NCBI GenBank assembly: GCA_016292635.1
Contig: JAEDIC010000012.1
Location: 1-58,440 of the forward strand
DNA: 58,440 nt
Source: Clostridia bacterium
GTDB taxonomy: Bacteria; Bacillota; Clostridia; Christensenellales; CAG-138
Direction of reading: 5' to 3'
Made by a program: the position numbers and the translations under genes. This document shows, piece by piece, positions 24,110-32,279 of this stretch. Under the pieces are notes generated by a model. That model did no database searches and was not told the origin of the DNA. It saw only the letters and a program-made list of their open reading frames with translations. Numbering within the stretch: position 1 is the stretch's first letter; each line of letters starts with the position of its first letter.

Positions 24110-24292
24110 ATGGCAGTCCCTAAGAGAAAAACGTCTAAGGCAAGGCGCGATCAGCGCAGAGCGAACTGGAAGTTGACCGTTCCCGGTATCGTGGAATGTC
24201 CGCAGTGCCATGAGCCCAAGTTGGCTCATCGTGTATGCAAGAAGTGCGGCTATTACGACGGCAAGCAGGCCATCGCGGTTGAAAGCAAATAA
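24110..24292 (+). CDS. rpmF: 50S ribosomal protein L32 (zinc-ribbon form)
   Basis: A 60-residue ribosomal protein. MAVPKRKTSKARRDQRRANWKL is the conserved basic start; ECPQC and CKKCG (four Cys in CxxC...CxxC) show the zinc-binding version rather than the Cys-free zinc-independent paralog. Strong AAGGAGGTG site. A terminator follows before plsX, so plsX has its own promoter while still benefiting from read-through. Confidence 0.98.
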   Translation: MAVPKRKTSKARRDQRRANWKLTVPGIVECPQCHEPKLAHRVCKKCGYYDGKQAIAVESK

Positions 24293-24312
24293 TTGCATGA
24301 AATGTAACTTTG

Positions 24313-24341
24313 GGGGTTCGGCAGAGCCCCTTTTGTTTTTT
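24313..24341 (+). terminator. intrinsic terminator after rpmF
   Basis: GGGGTTC (24313-24319) pairs with GAGCCCC (24324-24330; one G-T), followed by TTTTGTTTTTT. Confidence 0.85.
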
Positions 24342-24359
24342 CGTGAATTATTGTATAAT
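24333..24359 (+). promoter_or_regulatory. candidate promoter of plsX
   Basis: A perfect TATAAT (24354-24359) lies 32 nt before the plsX start. TTGTTT in the terminator T-run is 15 nt upstream as a possible -35. No FapR-type operator palindrome was seen. Confidence 0.45.
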
Positions 24360-24391
24360 TCAGTCATACTTATTTACACGGGAGAAGCGCC

Positions 24392-25399
24392 ATGAAAATA
24401 GCGGTTGATGCATTCGGCGGAGATAACGCACCAAGGGCAGTGATTGAAGGCTGCGTTGCCGCCCTTAATACTTATAAGGATATTACCATCGCCCTCTGCG
24501 GCGATGAGGAAAGCATAAAGAAAGAGCTTTCCTCCCTTACTTACGACAGCTCACGGGTGGAGATACACCATGCGCCGGAGGTGATAGGCTGCGATGAACA
24601 GCCCACCTTCGCGATACGCCGCAAAAAGAATTCCTCCCTTGTAAGGGCCATGGAGCTTGCGCGGGACAAGGAAGCGGAGTGTGTGGTCTCCGCCGGCAGC
24701 ACAGGCGCTGTGCTGGCAGGCGCAACCTTTATCGTGCGCCGTATCGATGGGGTAAAGCGCCCCGCTCTCGGCGTGGTGTTTCCTGCGGAAAAGGGCTGCG
24801 TTATGGTAATGGACTGCGGGGCGAATGTTGACTGCAAGCCCTCTTACCTCATGCAGTTTGCGGTGATGGCCTCAGCGTATATGAAGGACGTTATGGATGC
24901 GGATAATCCCAGGATCGGCCTGCTGAACAACGGCGCGGAAGCAGAAAAAGGCAACGAACTTACCAAGGCCGCATATAAGCTGCTGGAGACCGCTCCCATA
25001 AATTTTGCGGGCAACTGCGAGGCAAGGGATATACTCACCGGCGAGTTTGACGCCGTTATCTGCGATGGTTTTGCCGGCAACGTGGTGCTCAAGCACACCG
25101 AAGGCATGGCTTCAACCCTTATATCCATGCTTAAAGCCGAGCTGATGGCAGACACCCGCAGCAAGATAGGCGCGCTGCTTTCAAAGCCCGCTTTCCGCCG
25201 CTTTAAAAAGGTGATGGACTATACCGAATACGGCGGAGCGCCCCTGCTGGGCATAGACGGCGGCGTGATAAAGGCCCATGGCAGCTCAAACGCAAAGGCA
25301 TTTACTGCGGCAATAGGCCAGGCAAGGCGGCTTGCCCTCTGCGGAATAAATGAATCCATCCGCTCTGCAATAGGGCAGCTTCCGGATATACAGGATTGA
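24392..25399 (+). CDS. plsX: phosphate acyltransferase PlsX
   Basis: A 335-residue soluble enzyme that turns acyl-ACP into acyl-phosphate, the donor for PlsY in phosphatidic acid synthesis. Features: MKIAVDAFGGDNAPRAVIEG, SAGSTGAVLAGATFIV, MDCGANVDCKP, FAGNVVLKHTEGMA and the near-C-terminal GGAPLLGIDGGVIKAHGSSN. In Bacillus fabD and fabG sit between plsX and acpP; here acpP follows directly, the arrangement seen in many Clostridia. GGGAG precedes the ATG. Confidence 0.97.
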   Translation: MKIAVDAFGGDNAPRAVIEGCVAALNTYKDITIALCGDEESIKKELSSLTYDSSRVEIHHAPEVIGCDEQPTFAIRRKKNSSLVRAMELARDKEAECVVSAGSTGAVLAGATFIVRRIDGVKRPALGVVFPAEKGCVMVMDCGANVDCKPSYLMQFAVMASAYMKDVMDADNPRIGLLNNGAEAEKGNELTKAAYKLLETAPINFAGNCEARDILTGEFDAVICDGFAGNVVLKHTEGMASTLISMLKAELMADTRSKIGALLSKPAFRRFKKVMDYTEYGGAPLLGIDGGVIKAHGSSNAKAFTAAIGQARRLALCGINESIRSAIGQLPDIQD

Positions 25400-25424
25400 C
25401 AGGGTTGAAATATAAAGCTAAACT
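25396..25424 (+). promoter_or_regulatory. candidate promoter of acpP overlapping the plsX stop
   Basis: TTGACA (25396-25401) overlaps the plsX TGA; TAAACT (25419-25424) follows after 17 nt, 59 nt before acpP. Confidence 0.5.
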
Positions 25425-25482
25425 ATATTAAAACCTTAAATATTTTTAATGTGTTTACAGGTATTGAAAGGCGGTATATATA

Positions 25483-25704
25483 ATGGATTTCGAAAAGATT
25501 TGCGCAATGCTTTCCAAGCAGATGGACGTTCCCGCAGACCAGATCACAATGGAAACAAGGCTTGTGGAAGACCTTAAGGCCGACTCTCTGGACGTTGTGG
25601 AGCTTATAATGGACATAGAGCAGGAATATGGCATTCAGGTTCCGGAAGAGGAACTGCCCAACGTACACACTGTTGGGGATATCCTCAAGTTTATCGTAAA
25701 ATAA
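25483..25704 (+). CDS. acpP: acyl carrier protein
   Basis: A 73-residue acidic four-helix carrier of fatty acyl chains. The phosphopantetheine attachment serine is in ADSLDVVELIMDIE, modified by AcpS (14872). Length and helix pattern (VEDL, EYGIQVPEEEL, VGDILKFIV) are standard. Ribosome site AAAGGCGG; a terminator follows so rnc is only partly co-transcribed. Confidence 0.97.
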   Translation: MDFEKICAMLSKQMDVPADQITMETRLVEDLKADSLDVVELIMDIEQEYGIQVPEEELPNVHTVGDILKFIVK

Positions 25705-25718
25705 CAGCATCAATAGAG

Positions 25719-25747
25719 TACCCGCATCTCGTGTATGCGGGTATTTT
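25719..25747 (+). terminator. intrinsic terminator after acpP
   Basis: TACCCGCAT (25719-25727) and ATGCGGGTA (25735-25743) with a 7-nt loop, followed by TTTTGAT. Confidence 0.8.
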
Positions 25748-25767
25748 GATATGGAGGCATCGGTACA

Positions 25768-26472
25768 ATGGATTTTGCAAGGCAAAAAGAGCTTGAGGAG
25801 CTTCAGCGTGAGTTGGACTATACCTTTAAAGATATCACCGTTCTGGACACGGCTCTTACCCATACCTCATATGTAAAAGGAGACGGAAACGGCAGCGAGC
25901 ACAATGAGCGGCTGGAGTTTTTGGGGGATGCGGTGCTGGAGCTTTGTGTAAGCGAAAGGCTGTATAAGGAATATGCCGACCTGAACGAGGGCGTAATGAC
26001 GCGGGTAAGGGCCCTTTGCGTATGCGAAGGGGCGCTGCATCGGGCGGCAGGCAGGCTGGGTCTTGGAAAATATCTCAGGCTGAGCCACGGCGAGGAAAAC
26101 TCCGGCGGCCGTGAAAAACCGTCCATTCTGGCAGACGCGACCGAGGCGGTAATAGGGGCGATATTTCTGGACGGCGGCATAGAGCGGTCGAGAGCGCTTG
26201 TGCAGCGCATAGTTGAAGACGGCATTGAAAAGGCTGTGCAGAGCGTGAACATAAAGGATTACAAGACCATGCTTCAGGAACACGTTCAGAAAAAGCACAT
26301 GGGCAACGTTACCTATGAGCTTGTGGAGGCGTCCGGCCCGGACCATATGCGTACGTTTACCCTTAGGGCGGTAATAGCAGGAGAGAAAAAAGGCATAGGC
26401 TCCGGCGCCAGCAAACAGGAGGCGGGGCAGCGGGCCGCCAAGGCCACATTGGAAGAAATGGGCCTTGTGTGA
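25768..26472 (+). CDS. rnc: ribonuclease III
   Basis: A 234-residue double-strand RNA endonuclease for rRNA processing and antisense decay. The RNase III domain shows the signature HNERLEFLGDAVLEL (catalytic Glu/Asp) and a second acidic cluster in LADATEAVIGAIFLDGG; the C-terminal 70 residues are the dsRNA-binding domain (DYKTMLQEHVQKK and the GSGASKQEAGQRAAKATL helix). GGAGG lies 10 nt before the ATG. It heads the rnc-smc-ftsY block. Confidence 0.97.
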   Translation: MDFARQKELEELQRELDYTFKDITVLDTALTHTSYVKGDGNGSEHNERLEFLGDAVLELCVSERLYKEYADLNEGVMTRVRALCVCEGALHRAAGRLGLGKYLRLSHGEENSGGREKPSILADATEAVIGAIFLDGGIERSRALVQRIVEDGIEKAVQSVNIKDYKTMLQEHVQKKHMGNVTYELVEASGPDHMRTFTLRAVIAGEKKGIGSGASKQEAGQRAAKATLEEMGLV

Positions 26473-26537
26473 TTTGCGAAGAGGGCCGTTTTGTGGTAAG
26501 ATTAATATGAAATAATACGGCTCAGAGGATAAACTAA

Positions 26538-29500
26538 TTGCGACTTACAAAAATAGAGATCAACGGCTTTAAATCCTTCGCCAAAAAGACGGAGATTCAG
26601 GTCGAAAAGGGAATAACCGCCATAATCGGCCCAAACGGCAGCGGCAAGAGCAACATCGCCGACGCCGTTCGTTGGGTTTTGGGCGAGCAGAGCGCAAGAG
26701 TCCTTCGCGGAAACAAGATGGAGGATGTTATATTCAACGGCACCGAGCAGCGCAAGCCCCAGTCCTTCTGCGAGGTTACCCTCACATTGGATAATTCCGA
26801 CGGCAGGCTGCCCACGGATTACGCCGAGGTAAGCATTACACGCCGGGTATACCGTTCCGGCGAGAGCGAGTATCTCATGAACCGCACCCAGTGCAGGCTG
26901 AAGGATATAAGCGAGCTTTTGCGTGATACCGGCATAGGTAAGGAAGGCTATTCCATAATCGGTCAGGGCAGGGTTGAGGAGATACTCTCCAATAAGTCCA
27001 ACGATCGCCGCAATGCCTTTGAGGAGGCGGCGGGCGTTATGAAATACCGTGTACGCAAGGAAGAGGCGGAGCGCAAGCTGGATAACACCAGAAAGAACCT
27101 TGTGCGCCTTAATGATATTCTGGAAGAGCTGGAGCGCCAGATAGGCCCCCTTGAAGAGCAGAGCGCAGCCGCAAGGGAATACCTTAAGCTGAGGGACGAG
27201 CTTAAGGAAATTGAGATAAACGTATTTTTGTATCAGTATGACAGGCTGAATGAGCGCATAAAGACCCTTTCCGACAGCCTCGCATCCTACGAGGCCGAGA
27301 TAAAGAGCGCTTTCGCAACGGAATCCGCTGTGGCTGCGGATTGCGTAGTTGAGGAGGAAAAGGAACGCTGGCTCAGCGTTGCCATAGGCGAGATGCAGTC
27401 CAAGCTCCTTGCCGCAACTCAGGATGTGGAAAACCGGGCTGGCGAGGCCAAGGTGGCCCGGGAGCGCATGGCAAACCTTGCAAAGGACAGGGAGCGCCTT
27501 GAAGAAGAGATGCGCTATAGCGGCGAAAGGTACGACAGCCTCCGCAAGGATATTGCAGAGGCCGCAGAGCGCGGCCGGACTGCCGGCGAAAAGCGGGAAG
27601 CGGCCGCAAAGACCCTTGGGGAAATTCAGGATAAGCTTTCCTCGTTGGAGCAGAGTATATCCGACAAAGAGGATATGCTGGAGCGGCAGAAGCAGAGCAT
27701 GATAGAGGCCATGAACCGCCTTTCGGATGCAAAGAGCCGTATCTCCCGTCTTGAAGCCATAAAGACCACCCTGCTTTCCCGCATAGACGACATAAAGGAA
27801 CGCAGGCAGGATATTTCCGCCGAAGGGAAAAAACTTCAAAAAGAGTATGACGATGTATACGGCGGATTTGCCGTTATAAAGGCGGAATACGATAAGGTAA
27901 GCGAAAAGCGCGCCGCTGCAATTTCCAGCCTCAATGAGCATAATGTGGCCCTTAAGCAGGCCCGTGAGGACGTCCGCCGCATGGAGCAGCAGATAGAGGC
28001 GGAAAACTCCCGTATAAAGGTGCTTCAGGAAATGAAGCGGGCATATGAGGGATATTATTCCAGCGTGCGAAATCTTCTCAGAGACGCTGCAAGGGATACC
28101 GGCCTTGGCCGCTGCATTGAAGGCGTTGTGGCAGAGCTTATAAAAGTTCCGGAGCAATATGAAAGCGCAATAGAGATGACGCTTGGTTCAGCTTTGCAGA
28201 ATATCGTTACCCCAACCGAGCAGGAAGGCAAGCGGGTAATAGAATACCTCAGGGCAAAGCAGTACGGCAGGGCTACGATGCTGCCTGTATCCTCGATGCG
28301 CTCAAGGCTGCTTTCGGCCGATGAAAAGGCCATGTGCAATGTGGATGGCTTTATAGGCATAGCGTCAGATCTTGTGGGCTTTGAGGAGCGCTACAGGGGC
28401 ATATTCGAGAACCTTCTTGGCAGAACCGTAATAGTAAAGGATTTGGATGCGGGCATAGCCATAAACAAGCGGGCCCGTTCCTTCTTCCGCATAGCCACAC
28501 TTAAGGGGGACATCATAAACCCCGGCGGCAGCATGACCGGCGGCAGCGTTCAGAAGCGTGAGTTCAGCCTTATAGGTCGTGAGCGCGAGATAGAGGTTCT
28601 GAGCGAATCCGTAAAGCAGAAGCAGGCGGCCCTTGAAAGAAGCGTTGGCCAGTGCCTGCGCATGGAGGGGGAAATCGCTGAAGCGAACCGCCTTGTGGAG
28701 CAGCTTGGGCAGGAGCTTCACGCCAGGGATATCGAAATGGCCACACACCGGGAAAAGGTGGATGTGGTGCTCAAATACGTTGAGGATAACAAGGCGGATC
28801 TGGAGCGCTCTGACATGGAACTCTCCCAGATTCAGGACAATATAGACAACATTGATCAGCAGTGCGCCGAGGCGGATAAGGACCGCACTCAGTGGGAGCA
28901 GGGCAATGTTGCCAGCCAGGAAGATATAAAGAAGCTGCAGGAGGAGCTGAATTCTCTTCGCTCAGAGCAGGCGGAGGTAAATCAGAACTTCACCGAAAGC
29001 AGGGTGGTCATGACCGCCATGGAAAAGGAATATGCTGCTGCTGAGGGAGACATAAAGCGCCTTGAGAAGGAGTCTGCCCAGCTGCAGGAAACCATGGCAA
29101 AGGCAAAGGCCGCCGTGGAAGAAGGCCTTTGCAGGTTTATGGAGCTGCAGGAGCAGGCGGGTTCGCTGGATCAGAATATTACCGCCGAGCGAAAGGACGT
29201 GGATAAGCTTACCGACCAGCTGAGAACCATGGAAGAAGAACGGGCAAAGCGCCTTGCGGATATAGACGATATGCGTGAGCGCCGTGAGGCCATTGCGGCA
29301 GAATTGGGCGAAGCGAGGGAGCGCAGCCACAGGACGGAGCTGAACCTTAGCAAAGCCCAGCTGGAGCTGCAGAATATGCAGGACCGCATCTGGAACGACT
29401 ACGAGCTTACCTACGAAAACGCCCAGCATATGCGCCGTCAGATAGCCATAACCGCATCCCATCTCCGGGTGGATGAGCTGCGCACGGCCATAAAGGCTCT

Positions 29501-30101
29501 CGGCGATGTAAACGTGGCCTCAATAGAGGACTACCGTACCGTTAAGGAGCGCTTTGACGGGCTGAATACCCAATATGACGACCTTACCAAGGCGGAGGCT
29601 GACCTTCAGGTGCTCATTGCGGATTTGGTGGCAACCATGGAAGAAGAGTTCCGACGCCAGTTTGCCCTTATTCAGCGGAACTTCTCCGAGGTGTTCGTGG
29701 AGCTGTTCGGCGGCGGCAGGGCGGAGCTTGTGCTTTCCGATAAGGATGATATACTAAACTGCGATATAGACATAATCGCTCAGCCCCCCGGAAAGAAGCT
29801 GCAGCTGCTTTCACTGCTGTCCGGCGGCGAAAGGGCTCTTACCGCCATTGCGCTGCTGTTTGCCATACTCAAGCTGAAGCCCACAGCCTTCTGCATACTG
29901 GATGAGATAGAGTCCGCACTGGACGAGGCCAATGTTACCAACTTTGCCGAGTATGTGCGCAACTATTCCGACGATACTCAGTTTATACTGATAACCCACC
30001 GCCGGGGCAGCATGGCTGTTTGCGATTCACTTTACGGCGTTGCAATGGAGGAAAAGGGCGTATCAAAGGTGGTATCCGCAAAATTTACCGAAAGCGCATA
30101 A
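26538..30101 (+). CDS. smc: chromosome segregation protein SMC
   Basis: A 1187-residue condensin ATPase that compacts and aligns the chromosome together with ScpA/ScpB. N-terminal head with Walker A GPNGSGKSNI (about 32-41), long coiled coils (about 170-500 and 670-1010), a hinge around 515-645 with GRCIEGVVAEL, and the C-terminal head with signature LLSGGERALTAIALLFA and Walker B FCILDEIESALDEAN. The start is a TTG at 26538 (reading MRLTKIEINGFKSFA), 8 nt after AGAGGA; no ATG fits the conserved N-terminus. Length is typical. ftsY begins 9 nt later. Confidence 0.98.
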   Translation: MRLTKIEINGFKSFAKKTEIQVEKGITAIIGPNGSGKSNIADAVRWVLGEQSARVLRGNKMEDVIFNGTEQRKPQSFCEVTLTLDNSDGRLPTDYAEVSITRRVYRSGESEYLMNRTQCRLKDISELLRDTGIGKEGYSIIGQGRVEEILSNKSNDRRNAFEEAAGVMKYRVRKEEAERKLDNTRKNLVRLNDILEELERQIGPLEEQSAAAREYLKLRDELKEIEINVFLYQYDRLNERIKTLSDSLASYEAEIKSAFATESAVAADCVVEEEKERWLSVAIGEMQSKLLAATQDVENRAGEAKVARERMANLAKDRERLEEEMRYSGERYDSLRKDIAEAAERGRTAGEKREAAAKTLGEIQDKLSSLEQSISDKEDMLERQKQSMIEAMNRLSDAKSRISRLEAIKTTLLSRIDDIKERRQDISAEGKKLQKEYDDVYGGFAVIKAEYDKVSEKRAAAISSLNEHNVALKQAREDVRRMEQQIEAENSRIKVLQEMKRAYEGYYSSVRNLLRDAARDTGLGRCIEGVVAELIKVPEQYESAIEMTLGSALQNIVTPTEQEGKRVIEYLRAKQYGRATMLPVSSMRSRLLSADEKAMCNVDGFIGIASDLVGFEERYRGIFENLLGRTVIVKDLDAGIAINKRARSFFRIATLKGDIINPGGSMTGGSVQKREFSLIGREREIEVLSESVKQKQAALERSVGQCLRMEGEIAEANRLVEQLGQELHARDIEMATHREKVDVVLKYVEDNKADLERSDMELSQIQDNIDNIDQQCAEADKDRTQWEQGNVASQEDIKKLQEELNSLRSEQAEVNQNFTESRVVMTAMEKEYAAAEGDIKRLEKESAQLQETMAKAKAAVEEGLCRFMELQEQAGSLDQNITAERKDVDKLTDQLRTMEEERAKRLADIDDMRERREAIAAELGEARERSHRTELNLSKAQLELQNMQDRIWNDYELTYENAQHMRRQIAITASHLRVDELRTAIKALGDVNVASIEDYRTVKERFDGLNTQYDDLTKAEADLQVLIADLVATMEEEFRRQFALIQRNFSEVFVELFGGGRAELVLSDKDDILNCDIDIIAQPPGKKLQLLSLLSGGERALTAIALLFAILKLKPTAFCILDEIESALDEANVTNFAEYVRNYSDDTQFILITHRRGSMAVCDSLYGVAMEEKGVSKVVSAKFTESA

Positions 30102-30110
30102 GGAGACAGA

Positions 30111-31007
30111 ATGGCAGGATTTTTTAACAGGCTCAGGCAGGGCCTTTCCCGCACGGGCGGCGGCCTTTCCGCCATATTCCAGGGCGGCGGTATAAATGAC
30201 GAATTCTTTGAGGAGCTGGAAGAAGCTCTCATAATGGCGGACGTGGGCATGACCACCACGGAAAAGCTGCTGGACAGCCTTAGGGACGCCATAACCGAAG
30301 ATAAGCTGAAGGAGCGCAGCGAAGCCAGGGAGCGGATGATATCCATTCTCGCTGACTTTATGCGCCCCGAAAGCGGCTTCCTTGAGAATGCGGACAAGGC
30401 TGTTATACTGATAGTTGGCGTAAACGGCGTTGGAAAGACCACCTCCATAGGCAAGATAGCCGCATACTACAAGGCCAGGGGCAAGGATGTTATGATGGCG
30501 GCAGCGGATACCTTCCGCGCAGCCGCTGCGGAGCAGCTTGCCGTTTGGGCGGAGCGGGCAGGGACGCCCATCGTAAAGCACGGCGAGGGCGCGGACCCTG
30601 CGGCAGTGGTATTTGACGCGGCGTCGTCCTTTAAAGCCCGGGGGCGGGATATACTGCTTTGCGATACTGCGGGGCGGCTTCACAACAAAAAAAACCTTAT
30701 GAATGAGCTGGAAAAGATGCGCCGTGTAATAGATCGTGAGCTTCCCGGCATACCCGTTGAGGCACTTATGGTTCTGGACGCAACTACCGGTCAGAACGCC
30801 ATTGCCCAGGCGAGGGCTTTTGGCGAGTCCGCCGGCCTTACCGGCATAATACTCACAAAGCTGGACGGCACAGCCAAGGGCGGCGTGGCGGTTGCGGTGA
30901 AGGAAGAGCTGAATATCCCCGTGCGTTTTGTGGGCGTGGGAGAGGGCATAGAGGATATGCGCCCCTTTGACCCTGAGGACTACGCAAGGGCGCTGTTGGA
31001 GCAGTAA
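30111..31007 (+). CDS. ftsY: signal recognition particle receptor FtsY
   Basis: A 298-residue SRP-family GTPase that docks Ffh-ribosome complexes at the membrane. N-terminal helical N domain, then GTPase motifs GVNGVGKTTSIGK, DTAGRLHNKKNLM and TKLDGTAKGG. There is no acidic A domain; membrane binding would rely on the amphipathic N-terminus (FFNRLRQGLSRTGG), as in most Firmicutes. AAGGAGAC precedes the ATG. Its partner ffh lies 1.3 kb downstream, with traX and ylxM between. Confidence 0.97.
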   Translation: MAGFFNRLRQGLSRTGGGLSAIFQGGGINDEFFEELEEALIMADVGMTTTEKLLDSLRDAITEDKLKERSEARERMISILADFMRPESGFLENADKAVILIVGVNGVGKTTSIGKIAAYYKARGKDVMMAAADTFRAAAAEQLAVWAERAGTPIVKHGEGADPAAVVFDAASSFKARGRDILLCDTAGRLHNKKNLMNELEKMRRVIDRELPGIPVEALMVLDATTGQNAIAQARAFGESAGLTGIILTKLDGTAKGGVAVAVKEELNIPVRFVGVGEGIEDMRPFDPEDYARALLEQ

Positions 31008-31013
31008 AAGGAT

Positions 31014-31039
31014 AACGAGGGGGGGCGATGCCCCCGTTT
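31014..31039 (+). terminator. terminator-like hairpin after ftsY
   Basis: AAC...GGGGGC (31014-31025) and GCCCCC-GTT (31029-31038) enclose a GAT loop, followed by TGATTGTTT. It lies 6 nt after the ftsY stop. Confidence 0.6.
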
Positions 31040-31058
31040 GATTGTTTCGGAGGAAAGC

Positions 31059-31820
31059 ATGGAAATAACCGCAAAAAAGGGACTGAACGCAAGCTGGCTG
31101 AAGCTCATAGCCATAATAGCCATGACGATAGACCATCTGGCATGGGTGATATGGCCGGGATATGAAAGGGCTGTTCCGGCGGTTATAGTGCATTGCATAG
31201 GCCGCATAACCGCACCCATAATGTGGTATTTCATTGCGGAGGGATATCGCCATACTCGAAGCGTAAAGAGGTATGCCGTACGGCTGTTTGTATTTGCCGT
31301 AATATCCCATTTTGCATATACCTTTGCGTTTGGCATTCCCGCAGTGCCTTTTAAAGAGACCGCATTTAATCAGACAAGCGTAATGTGGGCGCTGTTTTGG
31401 GGGCTTATCGCGCTGCATATAAGCGGCAATGAAAAACTGAAGGATTGGCAGAAGATATGCCTGATTATCATCATATGCGCTGTGAGCTTTTCAGCGGATT
31501 GGAGCTGTATCGCCGTAATGGCCATAGTGTATATAGGCGAATATCATGGCGATTTTGAAAAGCAGATGCGCAGCATGATGATTTTCGTTGTCATGTATGC
31601 GGCGGTATATGCTCTGTTTATAGACTGGATGTACGGATTGATACAGCTATGCGTAGCCTTTGCAATACCGCTCCTCAGGGCATATAACGGTCAGCGTGGC
31701 GGCACAGGAGGCAGGGGGATGAAGTGGCTGTTTTATGTATACTATCCGCTTCATCTGGTTATTTGCGGCATTATAAGGCTTATGCTCCACGGCAACGTGG
31801 GGGTAATGATAGGCGGATAA
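31059..31820 (+). CDS. TraX-family membrane protein
   Basis: A 253-residue protein with about eight hydrophobic helices matching the TraX/acyltransferase-like family: NASWLKLIAIIAMTIDHLAWV at the start, GRITAPIMWYFIAEGYRHTRS, and the closing YVYYPLHLVICGIIRL. The F-plasmid founder N-acetylates F-pilin, but many chromosomal homologues in Firmicutes have no conjugation context, as here, and may acylate an envelope molecule. ATG 31059 follows GGAGG; a TTG at 31038 lies within the hairpin and is rejected. Monocistronic, between hairpin and the ylxM promoter. Confidence 0.88.
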   Translation: MEITAKKGLNASWLKLIAIIAMTIDHLAWVIWPGYERAVPAVIVHCIGRITAPIMWYFIAEGYRHTRSVKRYAVRLFVFAVISHFAYTFAFGIPAVPFKETAFNQTSVMWALFWGLIALHISGNEKLKDWQKICLIIIICAVSFSADWSCIAVMAIVYIGEYHGDFEKQMRSMMIFVVMYAAVYALFIDWMYGLIQLCVAFAIPLLRAYNGQRGGTGGRGMKWLFYVYYPLHLVICGIIRLMLHGNVGVMIGG

Positions 31821-31859
31821 TACGAAACGAAAACACATATGAGTTTTTTGTAAAAAGCC

Positions 31860-31887
31860 TTGACAGCAGGGGAAAAAACTGTATAAT
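31860..31887 (+). promoter_or_regulatory. consensus promoter of the ylxM-ffh-rpsP operon
   Basis: TTGACA (31860-31865), 16-nt spacer, TATAAT (31882-31887): both hexamers perfect. The ylxM start is 59 nt downstream. Confidence 0.8.
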
Positions 31888-31946
31888 AGAACAGGTGTAA
31901 AGCAAAAACGCTTTACAGCCTGCAAGAAAAGGCGGTGTTCCATACT

Positions 31947-32279
31947 ATGGAAAAACACATACGGCTTGGAATATTGCTGGACTGCTACGGCCCGTTGCTT
32001 ACCGAGCGGCAGCGCTCGCTGCTGGATCAGTCCGTAAATGAAGACTGTTCCCTTTCAGAGATAGCCGAGAGAGAAGGTATATCTCGCCAGGGCGTAAGGG
32101 ATGCCGTTGCCAAGGCTTCCGGTCAGCTTGAGGAATACGAGGCAAAGCTGGGACTTATGGCCCGGAGGGAAGCCCTAAGGGCAGAGCTTGCAAGGCTCAG
32201 GCAGGCTGTAAACAGCGGGGAAGCGATCCCCGGCGAAATAATTCAGCGGCTAACGGAGATATGCGACGATGGCGTTTGA
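31947..32279 (+). CDS. ylxM: YlxM-family SRP-associated DNA-binding-like protein
   Basis: A 110-residue helix-turn-helix protein of the UPF0122/YlxM family, always found before ffh and reported to modulate SRP activity. It carries a sigma-70 region 4-like HTH (LTERQRSLLDQSVNEDCSLSEIAEREGISRQGVRDA) and a C-terminal helix. ATG 31947, 9 nt after the AGGCGGTG ribosome site, fits the family start MEKxIRLGILLDCYGPLL; a GTG at 31935 overlaps that site. It overlaps ffh by 11 nt. Confidence 0.93.
   Translation: MEKHIRLGILLDCYGPLLTERQRSLLDQSVNEDCSLSEIAEREGISRQGVRDAVAKASGQLEEYEAKLGLMARREALRAELARLRQAVNSGEAIPGEIIQRLTEICDDGV

Noticed and set aside
24293..24391. FapR operator before plsX
   Set aside because: No TTAGTACCTA-type palindrome is present in the rpmF-plsX gap.
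26502..28157. 551-codon minus-strand open frame opposite smc
   Set aside because: Shadow of smc codon usage; no ribosome site, no domain.
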